A stretch of 64,000 nucleotides of DNA from Cytophagaceae bacterium (GCA_947458545.1 CANGYH010000007.1:84300-148299), one strand, 5' to 3'; positions 9,283-18,181 are shown, counted from the first letter of the stretch. A program made the numbers and translations. Notes: generated by a model from the letters alone, not told the origin.

Positions 9283-9750
9283 TTAGGCGCTGGCGCCGTC
9301 GCGCATCTTGTCAAGCAGGTCTGAGAGTTGGGTAGATTCAGCGTCTGTCAGGCCCGATAGGGCCGAGAGACGCTCTTGCAGTACGGGTTCTATCCGCTCT
9401 AGCAGTAGGCTGCCGTCTTCTGTAATAGAAATGTGGACCTGCCGGCGGTTGAACTGATTGTTCTTCCGGGTCAGGTAACCCTTGCCCTCCAGGCGGTCAC
9501 AAAGGCGCGTCACGTCTGGATTTTTATCCAGCATGAGGTCTTTGATGTCCATGCCGCAAAGAGGCTTGGGGGCATGGTCTTGCAAAATCCGCAAGACGTT
9601 ATATTGCTGGTGCGTGATGTCAAAATCATCCAGCAGAGTACGCAGTTTGCTCGAAAGCCAGGTATGTGTATAGAGCAGGTTGGTCAGGGCCCGGTTGCGC
9701 GGGTTGTCCAGATCCTTGATCTGCTTCACTTCAAGTTCTATGTTAGGCAT
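9283..9750 (-). CDS. MarR-family transcriptional regulator
   Basis: Winged-helix dimeric repressor or activator of 155 residues. The core YNVLRILQDHAPKPLCGMDI, then LMLDKNPDVTRLCDRLEGKGYLTR, is the recognition helix and wing of the MarR family, followed by RRQVHISITEDG, the conserved beta-hairpin (usually DRRxxxvxLT). The ligand and targets are unknown, and the adjacent genes give no obvious regulon. ATG 9750 (MPNIELEVKQIKDL) is preferred over an upstream in-frame TTG at 9771. Confidence 0.9.
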   Translation of the reverse strand: MPNIELEVKQIKDLDNPRNRALTNLLYTHTWLSSKLRTLLDDFDITHQQYNVLRILQDHAPKPLCGMDIKDLMLDKNPDVTRLCDRLEGKGYLTRKNNQFNRRQVHISITEDGSLLLERIEPVLQERLSALSGLTDAESTQLSDLLDKMRDGASA

Positions 9751-9937
9751 TGTGGTTCTGTTTGCTACCAAACGAAAGGTCGGTGGGGTAACGAGGATGG
9801 ACTATGCCAAGTTCCAACACTCGCCAAATAATCCATTCCAGAAAGGGAAACGGGGAAGCGCATTACCATGTTTTGTTTAGACAATAGAAAGAGCGTGTGC
9901 TTGTGGGATGGCAATATGCACACGCTGCAACATTCGG

Positions 9938-10399
9938 TTAGCCAAGTTTTTGGGCAAGCGCCGTCAATACATGTTGTACGGCGGGGCAGAACTCAGCGTT
10001 TTTGGCCGTGAGCGCTGGGCGTTTCAGCATTACGTCTTCGTCTGTGTAGGGAAAACGGGCACAGTCTGACGGACGGTCGTCGTAGATGGTGCAGGCATTG
10101 TCTGGGCCAAGAAAGGGGCAGGGCTGGCTGCGCGTAACGTAGTCGTTGTCCTCGTCTAGGCGGAGGTATTGCTCTATAAATGTGCCCTGTTTGAGGCCAA
10201 GTACCTTGGCAATCCGCACAATGTCAGGAGTCTTAAACCTTGGGCTGTAGCCTTTGCAGCAGCGCGCACAGGCCAGGCAATCTACCTGCGCAAAGGCATC
10301 GGCGTGTAGCTCTGGCAGCAACCGGTAGGCCCGCGCCTTGGCAGCCTGGGCCAGCAAGCGCTTTACCTGCCGGGGCTGGGTAGGGTCGAAAGCAGACAC
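9938..10399 (-). CDS. YkgJ-family cysteine cluster protein
   Basis: A 153-residue protein of the YkgJ/UPF0153 family, predicted to bind zinc or an Fe-S cluster. The signature is CLACARCCKGY near residue 40, then QPCPFLGPDNACTIYDDRPSDCARFPY, which is the CxFL...CxIYxxRPxxCRxFP pattern of the family, and a last Cys in EFCPAV. Its molecular role is not established. It stands alone, with an AT-rich spacer upstream. Confidence 0.85.
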   Translation of the reverse strand: MSAFDPTQPRQVKRLLAQAAKARAYRLLPELHADAFAQVDCLACARCCKGYSPRFKTPDIVRIAKVLGLKQGTFIEQYLRLDEDNDYVTRSQPCPFLGPDNACTIYDDRPSDCARFPYTDEDVMLKRPALTAKNAEFCPAVQHVLTALAQKLG

Positions 10400-10408
10400 G
10401 GGTTTTGG

Positions 10409-10437
10409 AATTAAAAATTAATAATTAAAAATTAAGG
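10409..10437. repeat. AT-only intergenic repeat (TTAATTTTTAATT type)
   Basis: A run built from AATTAAAAATTA units. The same motif, in reverse orientation (TTTTTAATTCTTAATT), occurs at 54219-54254 and in short form at 47340-47355. It is strikingly AT-rich against the surrounding DNA and always intergenic, next to start or stop codons. Confidence 0.6.
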
Positions 10438-10485
10438 AAAATACCTAATTAAATAAGGATGAGGGCTATGGTAATGATATTCCCT

Positions 10486-11085
10486 TTAAGCCTTAAGACG
10501 GGCAGGTACACCTGCGACGGTGGTGCCCGCTGGCACGTCTTGCACGACGACGGCGCCTGCCCCCACCGTGGCCCAGGCCCCTACGCGGACGCCAGGGATG
10601 AGCTTGGCTCCAACGCCGATCAAGGCACCCTCGCCCACCTCTACCCCGCCACAGAGGTTGCAGCCGGGGGCTATGTGCACAAAGTCGGCGATGCGGCAGT
10701 CGTGGTCAATGGTGGCCCCGGTGTTGACGATGACGTGCCGCCCCAACTGCGCCCCCGCCTGCACGATTGCGCCGTGGTAGAGCACCGTCCCCTCGCCCAC
10801 GCCCGCCGTGGGCGAGAGCAGCACCGAGGGATGAATGCCCTCGGCAAAGCGGTGGCGCACCTGGGCGGCCAGGTCTCGGCGGGTGGCATTGTGGCCGATG
10901 GCCAGGATCAGGGGCAGCTCCGGGTAAGCTTCCGGGTCGTAGGGGCCCAGGTAGGGCACGGAGCCCCAGTCCCGCCCGGGCGGCGTATCGGCAAAGACGC
11001 CCGCCACCGCGCGTCCCTGGGCCGCCAGTACATCGGCCAGCACGGCGGCGTGGCCGCCGGCACCGTAAATCAATAACCTATCCAC
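10486..11085 (-). CDS. PglD/NeuD-like sugar O/N-acetyltransferase
   Basis: A 199-residue protein. The N-terminal half has a Rossmann-like nucleotide-sugar binding domain (LLIYGAGGHAAVLADVL). The C-terminal half is a left-handed beta-helix of hexapeptide repeats (VGEGTVLYHGAIVQAGAQLG and onward), ending VVVQDVPAGTTVAGVPARL, as in PglD and sialic-acid NeuD acetyltransferases. The conserved catalytic His sits in ATIDHDCRI. It probably acetylates a surface-glycan sugar. GTG at 11085 is chosen because a TACTTTTG promoter box lies 7 bases upstream (11092-11099). No glycan cluster surrounds it. Confidence 0.85.
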   Translation of the reverse strand: MDRLLIYGAGGHAAVLADVLAAQGRAVAGVFADTPPGRDWGSVPYLGPYDPEAYPELPLILAIGHNATRRDLAAQVRHRFAEGIHPSVLLSPTAGVGEGTVLYHGAIVQAGAQLGRHVIVNTGATIDHDCRIADFVHIAPGCNLCGGVEVGEGALIGVGAKLIPGVRVGAWATVGAGAVVVQDVPAGTTVAGVPARLKA

Positions 11086-11113
11086 AAGTAGCAAAAGTAA
11101 AATGGAATACTAA

Positions 11114-12001
11114 TCATTCTTTACCAGAGAGAATCCTTGAAACCGTTTTCTCAACAATATCTAACTTTAGAGCTACTACTTTTTGCTTACCATACAAATC
11201 AACAGCTTCTTGAATAATATGCCTTTTGAATCTTTTGACCAACTCCTCTAGCTTATTCTCATCCTCTATACGATATGAGAAAGCACCCTTAGTTGCGGCT
11301 ATCGGAGCACCAAATCCAATGTCGCGGTAAGTGATTTTTATTTTTTCAAAGGCCTCACCCTGACTCATTTTTTGAACGTAAGCGTATAGTTTCCAACGCT
11401 CTCGCAAGCGAATGATATCTCTAAAGTTTCCTTTTAGTTCAGGTTTATGGTAATGAAGCCAATCCAATAACTTAACATCTGAAGGCCACTCAGCTTCTTC
11501 ATTCCAAACATCCTTAACCAATGTATCAAAGTCAGGCCTGTTTCTTAATGGACTTAGGTGAATGACCCAATCTGTAATTTGTTCATATAGAGGCGAAATT
11601 AAAAAATCGCGGTTATCGCGCAATTCCTTAATATTGGTAGTTGAGGTAAATATAAACGATAAGTTGATTGAGCTTTTTTCTGCCCTTTTTTTAAATCTAT
11701 CTAAGTATAACTGAAAGATGGCTTGATTTTCTTTGGGCATCAAATCAATAGATTCAATGATGACTACCTGTTTCTTCTGAGCCTTCAACCACCCTTCAAA
11801 GCGCTTCCACCCATCTATGGACTTTCGCCGCATAGGGGCATAGGTAGTGTAGTGCCGATTGCCCACCCCAGCCTTTTCCAGGGCTTTAGTAATCAAGTGG
11901 GTCTTACCAGTACCTGGCTCTCCGGAGACTAAGACCATTGGTCGCTTAGTGTTCAGAAGCGCATAAGTAAGAGATTCTATTGAGTCTTGCACGCTAAGCA
12001 T
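11114..12001 (-). CDS. Solitary AAA+ ATPase of NtrC/sigma-54-activator type lacking GAFTGA
   Basis: A 295-residue AT-rich gene. Walker A GEPGTGKT is at 27-34 and a Walker B-like VVIIESIDL at 79-87 (Glu in place of the usual first Asp). Then come IFTSTTNIKEL, SPLRNRPDFDTLV and GNFRDIIRLRERW, which line up with the sensor I, LRxRxxDI and WPGNVRELxNxI regions of NtrC-class ATPases. The C-terminus KVVALKLDIVEKTVSRIL resembles a Fis-type HTH. There is no receiver domain, and the GAFTGA loop that contacts sigma-54 is missing, so it probably does not activate sigma-54; the target is unknown. ATG 12001 is chosen because TACCTTTG lies 5 bases upstream. Confidence 0.75.
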   Translation of the reverse strand: MLSVQDSIESLTYALLNTKRPMVLVSGEPGTGKTHLITKALEKAGVGNRHYTTYAPMRRKSIDGWKRFEGWLKAQKKQVVIIESIDLMPKENQAIFQLYLDRFKKRAEKSSINLSFIFTSTTNIKELRDNRDFLISPLYEQITDWVIHLSPLRNRPDFDTLVKDVWNEEAEWPSDVKLLDWLHYHKPELKGNFRDIIRLRERWKLYAYVQKMSQGEAFEKIKITYRDIGFGAPIAATKGAFSYRIEDENKLEELVKRFKRHIIQEAVDLYGKQKVVALKLDIVEKTVSRILSGKE

Positions 12002-12006
12002 GGACA

Positions 12007-12014
12007 CAAAGGTA
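12007..12014 (-). promoter_or_regulatory. TACCTTTG -7 box of the AAA+ gene
   Basis: Exact consensus box, 5 bases before the ATG at 12001. The expected transcription start is at or beside the ATG, so the mRNA is probably leaderless. Confidence 0.6.
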
Positions 12015-12116
12015 CATAATGAGAGACAATTTTTACTATAAGATTCTTTCTAGTTGACATCTATGTCTCCAAGCTTTTCTTTTGCATTGCCTTCTAACCA
12101 AAAGGCACATACTCTT

Positions 12117-12287
12117 ATGGCTACACCTAGAACGCCTAACGACCAAAGCTCTGACGTTCACAACCCGAACAGTGCAGAGTATAAAGCCAAGCTGGACAAC
12201 GGCTCCAGACAGCAAAATTCTAAAGACGACAAATACACTCAAACCCGACAGAAAGCAGCAGCTAAGAAAGCAGGTGGCGACAACTAG
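12117..12287 (+). CDS. Small conserved hydrophilic protein (56 aa)
   Basis: A short, strongly polar protein starting MATPRTPNDQSSDVHNPNSA and rich in Asn, Asp, Lys and Gln, with a basic end (TRQKAAAKKAGGDN). Short Bacteroidota proteins with a similar NDQRSxxxNPNNxxY opening are familiar to me, but no function is known. No membrane segment or signal peptide is visible. ATG 12117 is chosen over an upstream ATG at 12054. It is followed by a strong intrinsic terminator, which supports it being a real expressed gene. Confidence 0.65.
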   Translation: MATPRTPNDQSSDVHNPNSAEYKAKLDNGSRQQNSKDDKYTQTRQKAAAKKAGGDN

Positions 12288-12299
12288 CCAGCCAAAAAG

Positions 12300-12330
12300 A
12301 AAAGGCCCTGATATTCAGGGCCTTTTTGTT
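12300..12330 (+). terminator. Intrinsic terminator after the 56-aa gene
   Basis: Hairpin AAAGGCCCTGA/TCAGGGCCTTT followed by TTTTTGTTTTTT on the plus strand. It may also serve the minus-strand oxygenase gene that ends at 12342. Confidence 0.8.
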
Positions 12331-12341
12331 TTTTGTGGGGG

Positions 12342-13322
12342 TTATTTCCGCAACCCAATCTCGCGCAGGCGCTCTTCTAAGAAGGCGCCGGCGGTGATGT
12401 CGGTGTAGCGTTTGGGGTTGTTGGCGTCTATGCAGCTCTCCAGGCAGGTGAGGTCCATCTCTGAGCGGGGGTGCATAAAGAAGGGGATGGAGTAGCGCGG
12501 GGTGTTCATCTTCTCGCGCGGGGGGTTTACCACGCGGTGGATGGTGCTCTTGAGCTTGTGGTTGGTGAGGCGGTCGAGCATGTCGCCTACGTTGACCACA
12601 AGCTGGTCTGGCAGGGCGGTGATGCCGATCCACTTGCCGTCTCGGCGGAGCACCTCCAGGCCCTCGGCGCTGGCACCCATCAGCAGGGTGATCAGGTTGA
12701 TGTCGCCATGCGCTGCGGCGCGGACGGCATCGGGTGCGATGGCATCCGGATTCTCGATGGGGAAGTAGTGGATGGCCCGCACGATGCTGTTGCCGTGGTA
12801 CACCTTATCCTCGAAGTAGGCTTCGTCTAGCCCCAGGTAGAGGGCGATGGCCCGCAGCATCTGCTTTCCGGCGGCCTCCAGGGTGCGGTAGGCCTCGATG
12901 GCGGCCTCGCGGAAGGCGGGCGGGTTTTGGGGCCAGATGTTGTCGGGGTAGTCGGGCTGGCCGCGGTCTGGGTCGCCCTCGGGCAGCTCCTGGCCAATCT
13001 GGTAAAACTCCTTAAGGTCTGCCACGTTGGCCCCTTTGGCGCGCTCGCGGCCGACGGGCGTGTAGCCCCGCTGGCCTGCCAGGGCCTCGTCGTGGCACTT
13101 GAGCTTTTCTTCTACGGGCTGGGCAAAAAACTGCTGGATGGCCCCATACAGGCGGCCCTGCAGCTCGTCTGACAGGCCATGGCCTTTGATGGCCACAAAG
13201 CCGATATCGTTGTAGGCGCGGCCCAGGGCTTGCACGAAGCCGGCCTTCTGGGCTGGTGTGCCGTGGGTAAAGTGCGAGAGATCGAGGCTAGGGATCTCGT
13301 CTAGAAGTTGCTGCTCAGCCAT
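12342..13322 (-). CDS. Isopenicillin-N-synthase-like 2OG-Fe(II) oxygenase
   Basis: A 326-residue cytoplasmic dioxygenase of the IPNS-like superfamily. Residues 8-110 form the N-terminal DIOX_N domain (IPSLDLSHF and DIGFVAIKGHGL). The iron ligands are His205 and Asp207 (AAHGDINLITLL) and His262 (STIHRVVNP), with the 2-oxoglutarate-binding RYS at 277-279. The substrate is unknown; no secondary-metabolite genes are nearby. A TATCTTTG box 5 bases before the ATG supports the start and a nearly leaderless transcript. Confidence 0.92.
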   Translation of the reverse strand: MAEQQLLDEIPSLDLSHFTHGTPAQKAGFVQALGRAYNDIGFVAIKGHGLSDELQGRLYGAIQQFFAQPVEEKLKCHDEALAGQRGYTPVGRERAKGANVADLKEFYQIGQELPEGDPDRGQPDYPDNIWPQNPPAFREAAIEAYRTLEAAGKQMLRAIALYLGLDEAYFEDKVYHGNSIVRAIHYFPIENPDAIAPDAVRAAAHGDINLITLLMGASAEGLEVLRRDGKWIGITALPDQLVVNVGDMLDRLTNHKLKSTIHRVVNPPREKMNTPRYSIPFFMHPRSEMDLTCLESCIDANNPKRYTDITAGAFLEERLREIGLRK

Positions 13323-13327
13323 AGCAG

Positions 13328-13335
13328 CAAAGATA
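13328..13335 (-). promoter_or_regulatory. TATCTTTG -7 box of the oxygenase gene
   Basis: Exact TAnnTTTG match 5 bases upstream of ATG 13322. Confidence 0.6.
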
Positions 13336-13437
13336 CAGGCTATGATTAACTCAATGTTAAAGCGGACGGTACTTATGGGTTGTTTTACAACCGCACCCTC
13401 CTTACGCTATTACTGTTTTGATGTAGGCATTATGAAA

Positions 13438-13466
13438 AGGCCTATCTAATTTGGATAGGCCTCTTT
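13438..13466 (-). terminator. Intrinsic terminator of the 1222-aa hydrolase gene
   Basis: Hairpin AGGCCTATC/GATAGGCCT with a TTTT tail on the minus strand, just after the stop at 13470. Confidence 0.75.
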
Positions 13467-13469
13467 CAT

Positions 13470-16400
13470 TTAACGAGCTATTTGAAAGTGTTTGTTATAC
13501 TCACTGAGTCCATCGGTGAGCTTTAGAATGTAGGTGCGCCCTAAGGGTAAGTCTGACACAGGAATCGAGATGAAATTGGTATTTGATTCATCATCGCCAC
13601 GATAGTAGAAGTTGCCTTGTGTATCAAAAATCTCCCACGAGGCTTTCAACTTGGGGTACACCGGATCATTGAGGGTAGCGCGCAAGTTGGTTGCAGCCGG
13701 GTTGGGCGAGAGTGTAAGGTAAGGCATACCTTTGAGCAAGAAGTCCACATCTTCTGACCAGCTCTGACCGCTGCCGCTGACGATAACCTGGTACGTACCT
13801 GGAGCAATATCACCTATGGGTAGCTTGGCAGATATTGCTTGGCTTGTGGTTTGGAAGAGCGGATTGCCCGCAAAATCAGCTAAAGTGTAGGTATAGTCGC
13901 CGAACGATTTAGGGACGGTCAGAGCGACACTTATGCTATCGTCAAGCCCTTGGCGAGCAGGGTTTGGAGATACGACCAAGGCTTTACCGGGTGATGCCAG
14001 ATAGAGGTCCAAAGTCCAGGTAATATCCCCATTCTTGGCAGATAGGATATAGTGCGCAGGCAGTAAGCCTTCCAGATTGACATCTACCCGACCATCCGGA
14101 AATGAGCCTGACCAAACTACTTTGTCACGTTCGTCCATTAACTCTGCTTCCACAGGCCTGCCGAATATCTCCGATGAATCTACACCGGCATACAAAGTGG
14201 CCCGGGCCGTCTGGTCTTCCTGATACACAACCGGGTTTTTGACGAATCTACCCCCAGGTAAAAAAGACAAATTTATGGAAAAGTAATCGGTCTCAGGCAG
14301 ATTCTGGTTTTGACAGCGGTTACGAACGTAGAATACTACTGTACAAGGCGGCAAAATATCTATCTGAACATTAGGCGTATTCAACGGCAAGGCAACCCAG
14401 CCCCTAGAGCTGCCTAAAACAGTAGGCTGATTATTGCCAACACTTCTGAAAGCAATCCACTGATATTGATCTGAAAAATGTGTTAAATAAGTTAGTCTAG
14501 TACCGCCCGCTGGGCTACGAGATATTTCAGGTTGGTCAGCCGTAGCAACGTAAGCCGGACCAAGTACTGTGAATGACCTGCTGCCGAACAACCGACATCT
14601 TTGTGGCGTAAGCACTTCAGCTTCGACTGTAAACCTATTGATGTTATTTGGCAGCACATTGGAAAATTGTGCTGAACCTGTTCCCTGTCCGCTAATTAAA
14701 TTGCCACCGGTTGTAGTCCAAGTCACAGTACTGCCGGGTGGGAAAGCTCCTACTTGTAAACTAATATTAGAACCTGGCGGGCTGCAAACAAACCTAGGCC
14801 CCAAGATTTCCTGTGTGGGTTCGCAAGCTGCAGGACAATTGGCTTCAGTGTACGCAGTATTAGTTGCTTCAGACCTTAGAAGTGCAGCTGAACGCTCAGT
14901 GAAAAACGGATGCGTAAAATTATGCCTCATGGTATTGGTAGCATTATTTGCGCGAGGCCGCTCGGCCGAGAAATTAGCAATTGAAGCTCCTATTGGCGGT
15001 GAGACTACAGGTGAGTTCACAAAATAATTTCTAGGCCTAAACAATGCAAGGTCAGATTGCACGCTTTGACCCAGACCGCTTGCTGCAGGAATGAAGCAGA
15101 AAGCAAAGTTTCTTACAGTGGTTTCCGTCATATAAGTAACCACAAATCTGTCCAGCAGGTAAACTGGCGAAAATGTGGAAATATTCGTAGGTGTATCCCC
15201 AGTGCTTAAGCTGCCACCCGGTGCAAAATCCCATGCTTTATGACCGTCACCTGCATCTACATTTGCAGTTAAGTTTACAAGATTGTACCGCCTCTCATAC
15301 ACGGCAAAATTGCCTAAAGAGATGACTCTAACTATGTCGTCTATATTAAACGTTACAATGGAGCCTCCAACACTCTCGTTTGGCATACCATTCAGCCTCA
15401 CTAGTAATCCATGGTCATGCCTTATGAGCCTAAAACTACCGGGGCGGCTAGAGAACCGAACAGAGTAAGAATAAAAGATACGATTGAGAATGTCGTCTTG
15501 GCCAATACCACATTCACTACCAAGGGTAGTAGGTACAAATCGATATTGCGCACCAGGTACGTTAGCTACTTGAGCTTGATACCAAGCAAGCCAGGCATTA
15601 CTGTAGTTTGTATTAAAGGTTAGGCCATCAAAGCTAAATTTAGCAATGAGCATATTATCTGCCGCAGGACAATCAGCTATTGCTATCAGCTCTCTTAAGT
15701 AGGTGCCATTCAGAATGGTTTCAACCTGTTGATTTAGCCTACCAATCATGCGGATGCCTGCTGCAGATATTGGTGTTGGATTAATTGCTGCATAAATCCC
15801 CCGACCGCTTGCAATTAGCGACCTGGCCAATATTTGAAATGCTACCGGTACATTTGCACCAGAGTGTGGGCTGTCTTGAGTAAAAAGCAGGCTAACGAAG
15901 GTGTTGTCAACGTTGTTGTTTGCTTGCACTAGCTGCGCTAAGCCTAATCGGGCTACCAATCCGCCCATGCTAATACCTACCACTACGGCCGGATGATCTG
16001 CTAAAACCAGATTAGTTTGCCGGTTTGCGTTCACCCATGCCAGCACTTCTTTAAACAGGTCAGCATTACTCTGAATGCTTGCAGTACTGTTGTTGTAATT
16101 TAAAAATACCAAGTCTCGACCATTAGTACCCTGTGATAATTGGGCGTTTCTAAAGTTAAACTCACTTACAATATCTTCATAGGTGGTCCCAGATTGTACG
16201 ATGTGAGGAGCTACATCATTGAAATCAATACCCTCAAGAACAATAAGGGGATCTCGCAGCAGCCATTGATTCACGTCTCCTACTGGTCTGTTCGATTCTG
16301 CAAAACCAATATGGAGAGTGCCACCAGCATGTACCCCTGCTCGTGGTAAAACATTAACGATACGATCTACAACAAATGGCCAGACAGTTGGTGTGTTAGG

Positions 16401-17138
16401 CTGAGTAGGCCTTCCTTTGGCTGTAACTTCGATTTCGGTAATCAGTGGTGTGCCATTGACTTGAGCATGCACTTTGATGTAAGACACGCCTACTGTAGTT
16501 GGGACGAAGCTTATCCCTGAGCCCGGTGTGATAGTTTGAAGTCCTTTGCCGTCTCTTAAATCTAACTTAACTTCTTGCAGCGTAGCACCTCCTATAGCAA
16601 TTCTAGCAGCGGTCGGCATTACTATATCATATACGCGACCTACCTCAACATAGGTGCGCGATAGCGTTGCTGCCAATAGGTTGCAGGCAATGAATGGCGA
16701 GGGGGCATCTCCTACATCCTCAAAATGATCATGTACCCAACGGATCTTTCCGCTTTGCTCAGCATTCTGTGCAAAGCGGTGATACTTCCCACCGGTTACT
16801 GCAAGGGCCAGCTGATAACGTGTTGTAGATTGTTCGAGTGCTGCATTTATAATCTCAAATGCTGGCAAGTTCGAAGATAGTTGTGCGTCGAGCAGGGTGT
16901 TATACACCCTTTCGTATCTGAAGAAGTCAAACCGGTTGCTGTCTGATGCAATCCCGTTAAACAGCGTAAGGTCGGCGTAGGGTCGTCCTACATCCAACAC
17001 TATGCCCGAACTGGCACGACTTAAGTTTACTCCTGCCACCAAACGGAGTACATCCGCCTTTACGGAGTCGAAAGCTATCTGTTGCCCAAAAGCGTATTGG
17101 AAGGCAAGACACAGCGTTAGGGTCAAAATTTTTCTCAT
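13470..17138 (-). CDS. Secreted alpha/beta-hydrolase (lipase-like) with T9SS sorting domain
   Basis: A 1222-residue exported protein. Residues 1-18 (MRKILTLTLCLAFQYAFG) are a signal peptide. The central part holds an alpha/beta-hydrolase with the nucleophile motif GISMGG (Ser390) and upstream DPLIVLEGIDFND, resembling PGAP1/GPI-lipase-like and esterase domains. A PKD/Ig-like segment follows around residues 760-850 (PPGSNISLQVGAFPPGSTVT). The C-terminal about 80 residues (LTLSPNPAATNLRATLNDPV and onward) are a Por/type A T9SS sorting domain. Base composition is lower in GC than in flanking genes. The substrate is unknown. It is divergent from the lipoprotein at 17217. Confidence 0.85.
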   Translation of the reverse strand: MRKILTLTLCLAFQYAFGQQIAFDSVKADVLRLVAGVNLSRASSGIVLDVGRPYADLTLFNGIASDSNRFDFFRYERVYNTLLDAQLSSNLPAFEIINAALEQSTTRYQLALAVTGGKYHRFAQNAEQSGKIRWVHDHFEDVGDAPSPFIACNLLAATLSRTYVEVGRVYDIVMPTAARIAIGGATLQEVKLDLRDGKGLQTITPGSGISFVPTTVGVSYIKVHAQVNGTPLITEIEVTAKGRPTQPNTPTVWPFVVDRIVNVLPRAGVHAGGTLHIGFAESNRPVGDVNQWLLRDPLIVLEGIDFNDVAPHIVQSGTTYEDIVSEFNFRNAQLSQGTNGRDLVFLNYNNSTASIQSNADLFKEVLAWVNANRQTNLVLADHPAVVVGISMGGLVARLGLAQLVQANNNVDNTFVSLLFTQDSPHSGANVPVAFQILARSLIASGRGIYAAINPTPISAAGIRMIGRLNQQVETILNGTYLRELIAIADCPAADNMLIAKFSFDGLTFNTNYSNAWLAWYQAQVANVPGAQYRFVPTTLGSECGIGQDDILNRIFYSYSVRFSSRPGSFRLIRHDHGLLVRLNGMPNESVGGSIVTFNIDDIVRVISLGNFAVYERRYNLVNLTANVDAGDGHKAWDFAPGGSLSTGDTPTNISTFSPVYLLDRFVVTYMTETTVRNFAFCFIPAASGLGQSVQSDLALFRPRNYFVNSPVVSPPIGASIANFSAERPRANNATNTMRHNFTHPFFTERSAALLRSEATNTAYTEANCPAACEPTQEILGPRFVCSPPGSNISLQVGAFPPGSTVTWTTTGGNLISGQGTGSAQFSNVLPNNINRFTVEAEVLTPQRCRLFGSRSFTVLGPAYVATADQPEISRSPAGGTRLTYLTHFSDQYQWIAFRSVGNNQPTVLGSSRGWVALPLNTPNVQIDILPPCTVVFYVRNRCQNQNLPETDYFSINLSFLPGGRFVKNPVVYQEDQTARATLYAGVDSSEIFGRPVEAELMDERDKVVWSGSFPDGRVDVNLEGLLPAHYILSAKNGDITWTLDLYLASPGKALVVSPNPARQGLDDSISVALTVPKSFGDYTYTLADFAGNPLFQTTSQAISAKLPIGDIAPGTYQVIVSGSGQSWSEDVDFLLKGMPYLTLSPNPAATNLRATLNDPVYPKLKASWEIFDTQGNFYYRGDDESNTNFISIPVSDLPLGRTYILKLTDGLSEYNKHFQIAR

Positions 17139-17216
17139 GAAGATTGGGAGGAAGAATGTGGTGAACGTTATATTTGGTCACCGCCAAGTTACACCTAAGA
17201 CCTTATTTACCCAACT

Positions 17217-17798
17217 ATGTCGAGCAAAATTTTAATCCTGGCCTCGCCCATCCTGCTTTGCCTTGTTGTTTTGACAGGTTGTAGTCGAAGGCAAGATCCA
17301 GTGCCTACCCGCCCCTACCGGTTGCCTGCCATCACCGCGGAGGGGCGCAACACTTTCGGCTGTACCATCAACGGAGAGGTGATGGTGGCCATAGACCAAT
17401 GCGCCAATCCGTTTTGCTTCCCCAACCCAAACTTTGATCCAACTATGGGAATGGTGGTGGGGGGCAGGATGGACACGGTTCGCAATCAACCCCGGTCGGG
17501 GGTCATCCTAAATCTGTATGACATAAACGAAGTGGGTCGGTATCGGCTAGACACGTTCGACTTTGTGACGGAGCGCTTTAACGTGCGCAACATGCTGCGG
17601 GTGCAGCGCTATGTGGCCCCGGCTTTTTATGTCACTACCATGGACAGCGGCAGCTTCGCCCGGGGGGAGATCAACGTTACCCGCTACGACCTAGTGGCCG
17701 CAGGCACGTTCTGGTTCGACCTATACGATCCCTCTAGGTGGCCCGACACGATACGCGTACGCGATGGACGCTTTGATATCCGCTGTGCGTGCCGTTAG
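17217..17798 (+). CDS. DUF6252-like outer-membrane lipoprotein
   Basis: A 193-residue protein with a lipoprotein signal (ILLCLVVLTGC, predicted lipidated Cys22). The mature part opens with a GCTINGEVMV strand. Later segments GEINVTRYDLVAAGTFWFDL and IRVRDGRFDI match the ITxxDxxxxxxSGTFxFxxxxxxxxxxxIxxGxFDv pattern of Bacteroidota lipoproteins grouped as DUF6252/DUF5025. The function is unknown. The ATG at 17217 is 78 bases from the divergent hydrolase start. Confidence 0.8.
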   Translation: MSSKILILASPILLCLVVLTGCSRRQDPVPTRPYRLPAITAEGRNTFGCTINGEVMVAIDQCANPFCFPNPNFDPTMGMVVGGRMDTVRNQPRSGVILNLYDINEVGRYRLDTFDFVTERFNVRNMLRVQRYVAPAFYVTTMDSGSFARGEINVTRYDLVAAGTFWFDLYDPSRWPDTIRVRDGRFDIRCACR

Positions 17799-17842
17799 CT
17801 AAAGTCAATCGGTTTCGTGCAACTAGCAGGCCAACCGCCCCC

Positions 17843-18181
17843 CTAATCCGGCAACAACGCCCCCAGCAACGCCGAGATGAGCGATACCAGCAGCGAGAAC
17901 AGCAGCGCCGTAAAAAACCCATCTACCCGAAAGCCCGGCACAAGACCCGAGGCCATGTACACGATAATCACGTTGATGACGAGCAAAAACAGCCCCAAGG
18001 TCAAAAACGTGACGGGCAGCGTCAGCACAATCAGCAGGGGCCGCACCACGGCGTTCAGCAGGCCCAGCACCACGGCCACCAGCAACGCCGCACCAAAGCC
18101 GCTGACGTGCACGCCGCTAAGCAAATAAGAGGCCCCCATCACAGACAGGGCAGAAACCAACAATTGGATTAAAAACTTCAT
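17843..18181 (-). CDS. Phage-holin-family (DUF360) four-helix membrane protein
   Basis: A 112-residue protein with four hydrophobic helices (for example AALLVAVVLGLLNAVVRPLLIVLTLPVTFLTLG). The NAVVRPLLxxLTLPxxxLTLGLFxxVINxxxxxxxxxxxxGFxVxGF pattern is that of the chromosomal phage holin family IV / DUF360 proteins found widely in bacteria. Despite the name these are not usually prophage genes, and their role is unclear. ATG 18181 (MKFLIQLLVSALSVM) is chosen over an upstream extension that lacks the family pattern. Confidence 0.85.
   Translation of the reverse strand: MKFLIQLLVSALSVMGASYLLSGVHVSGFGAALLVAVVLGLLNAVVRPLLIVLTLPVTFLTLGLFLLVINVIIVYMASGLVPGFRVDGFFTALLFSLLVSLISALLGALLPD

Noticed and set aside
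17843..18181. Prophage holin as sign of a prophage
   Set aside because: The DUF360/holin-family membrane protein is a widespread chromosomal gene; no endolysin or phage genes are near.
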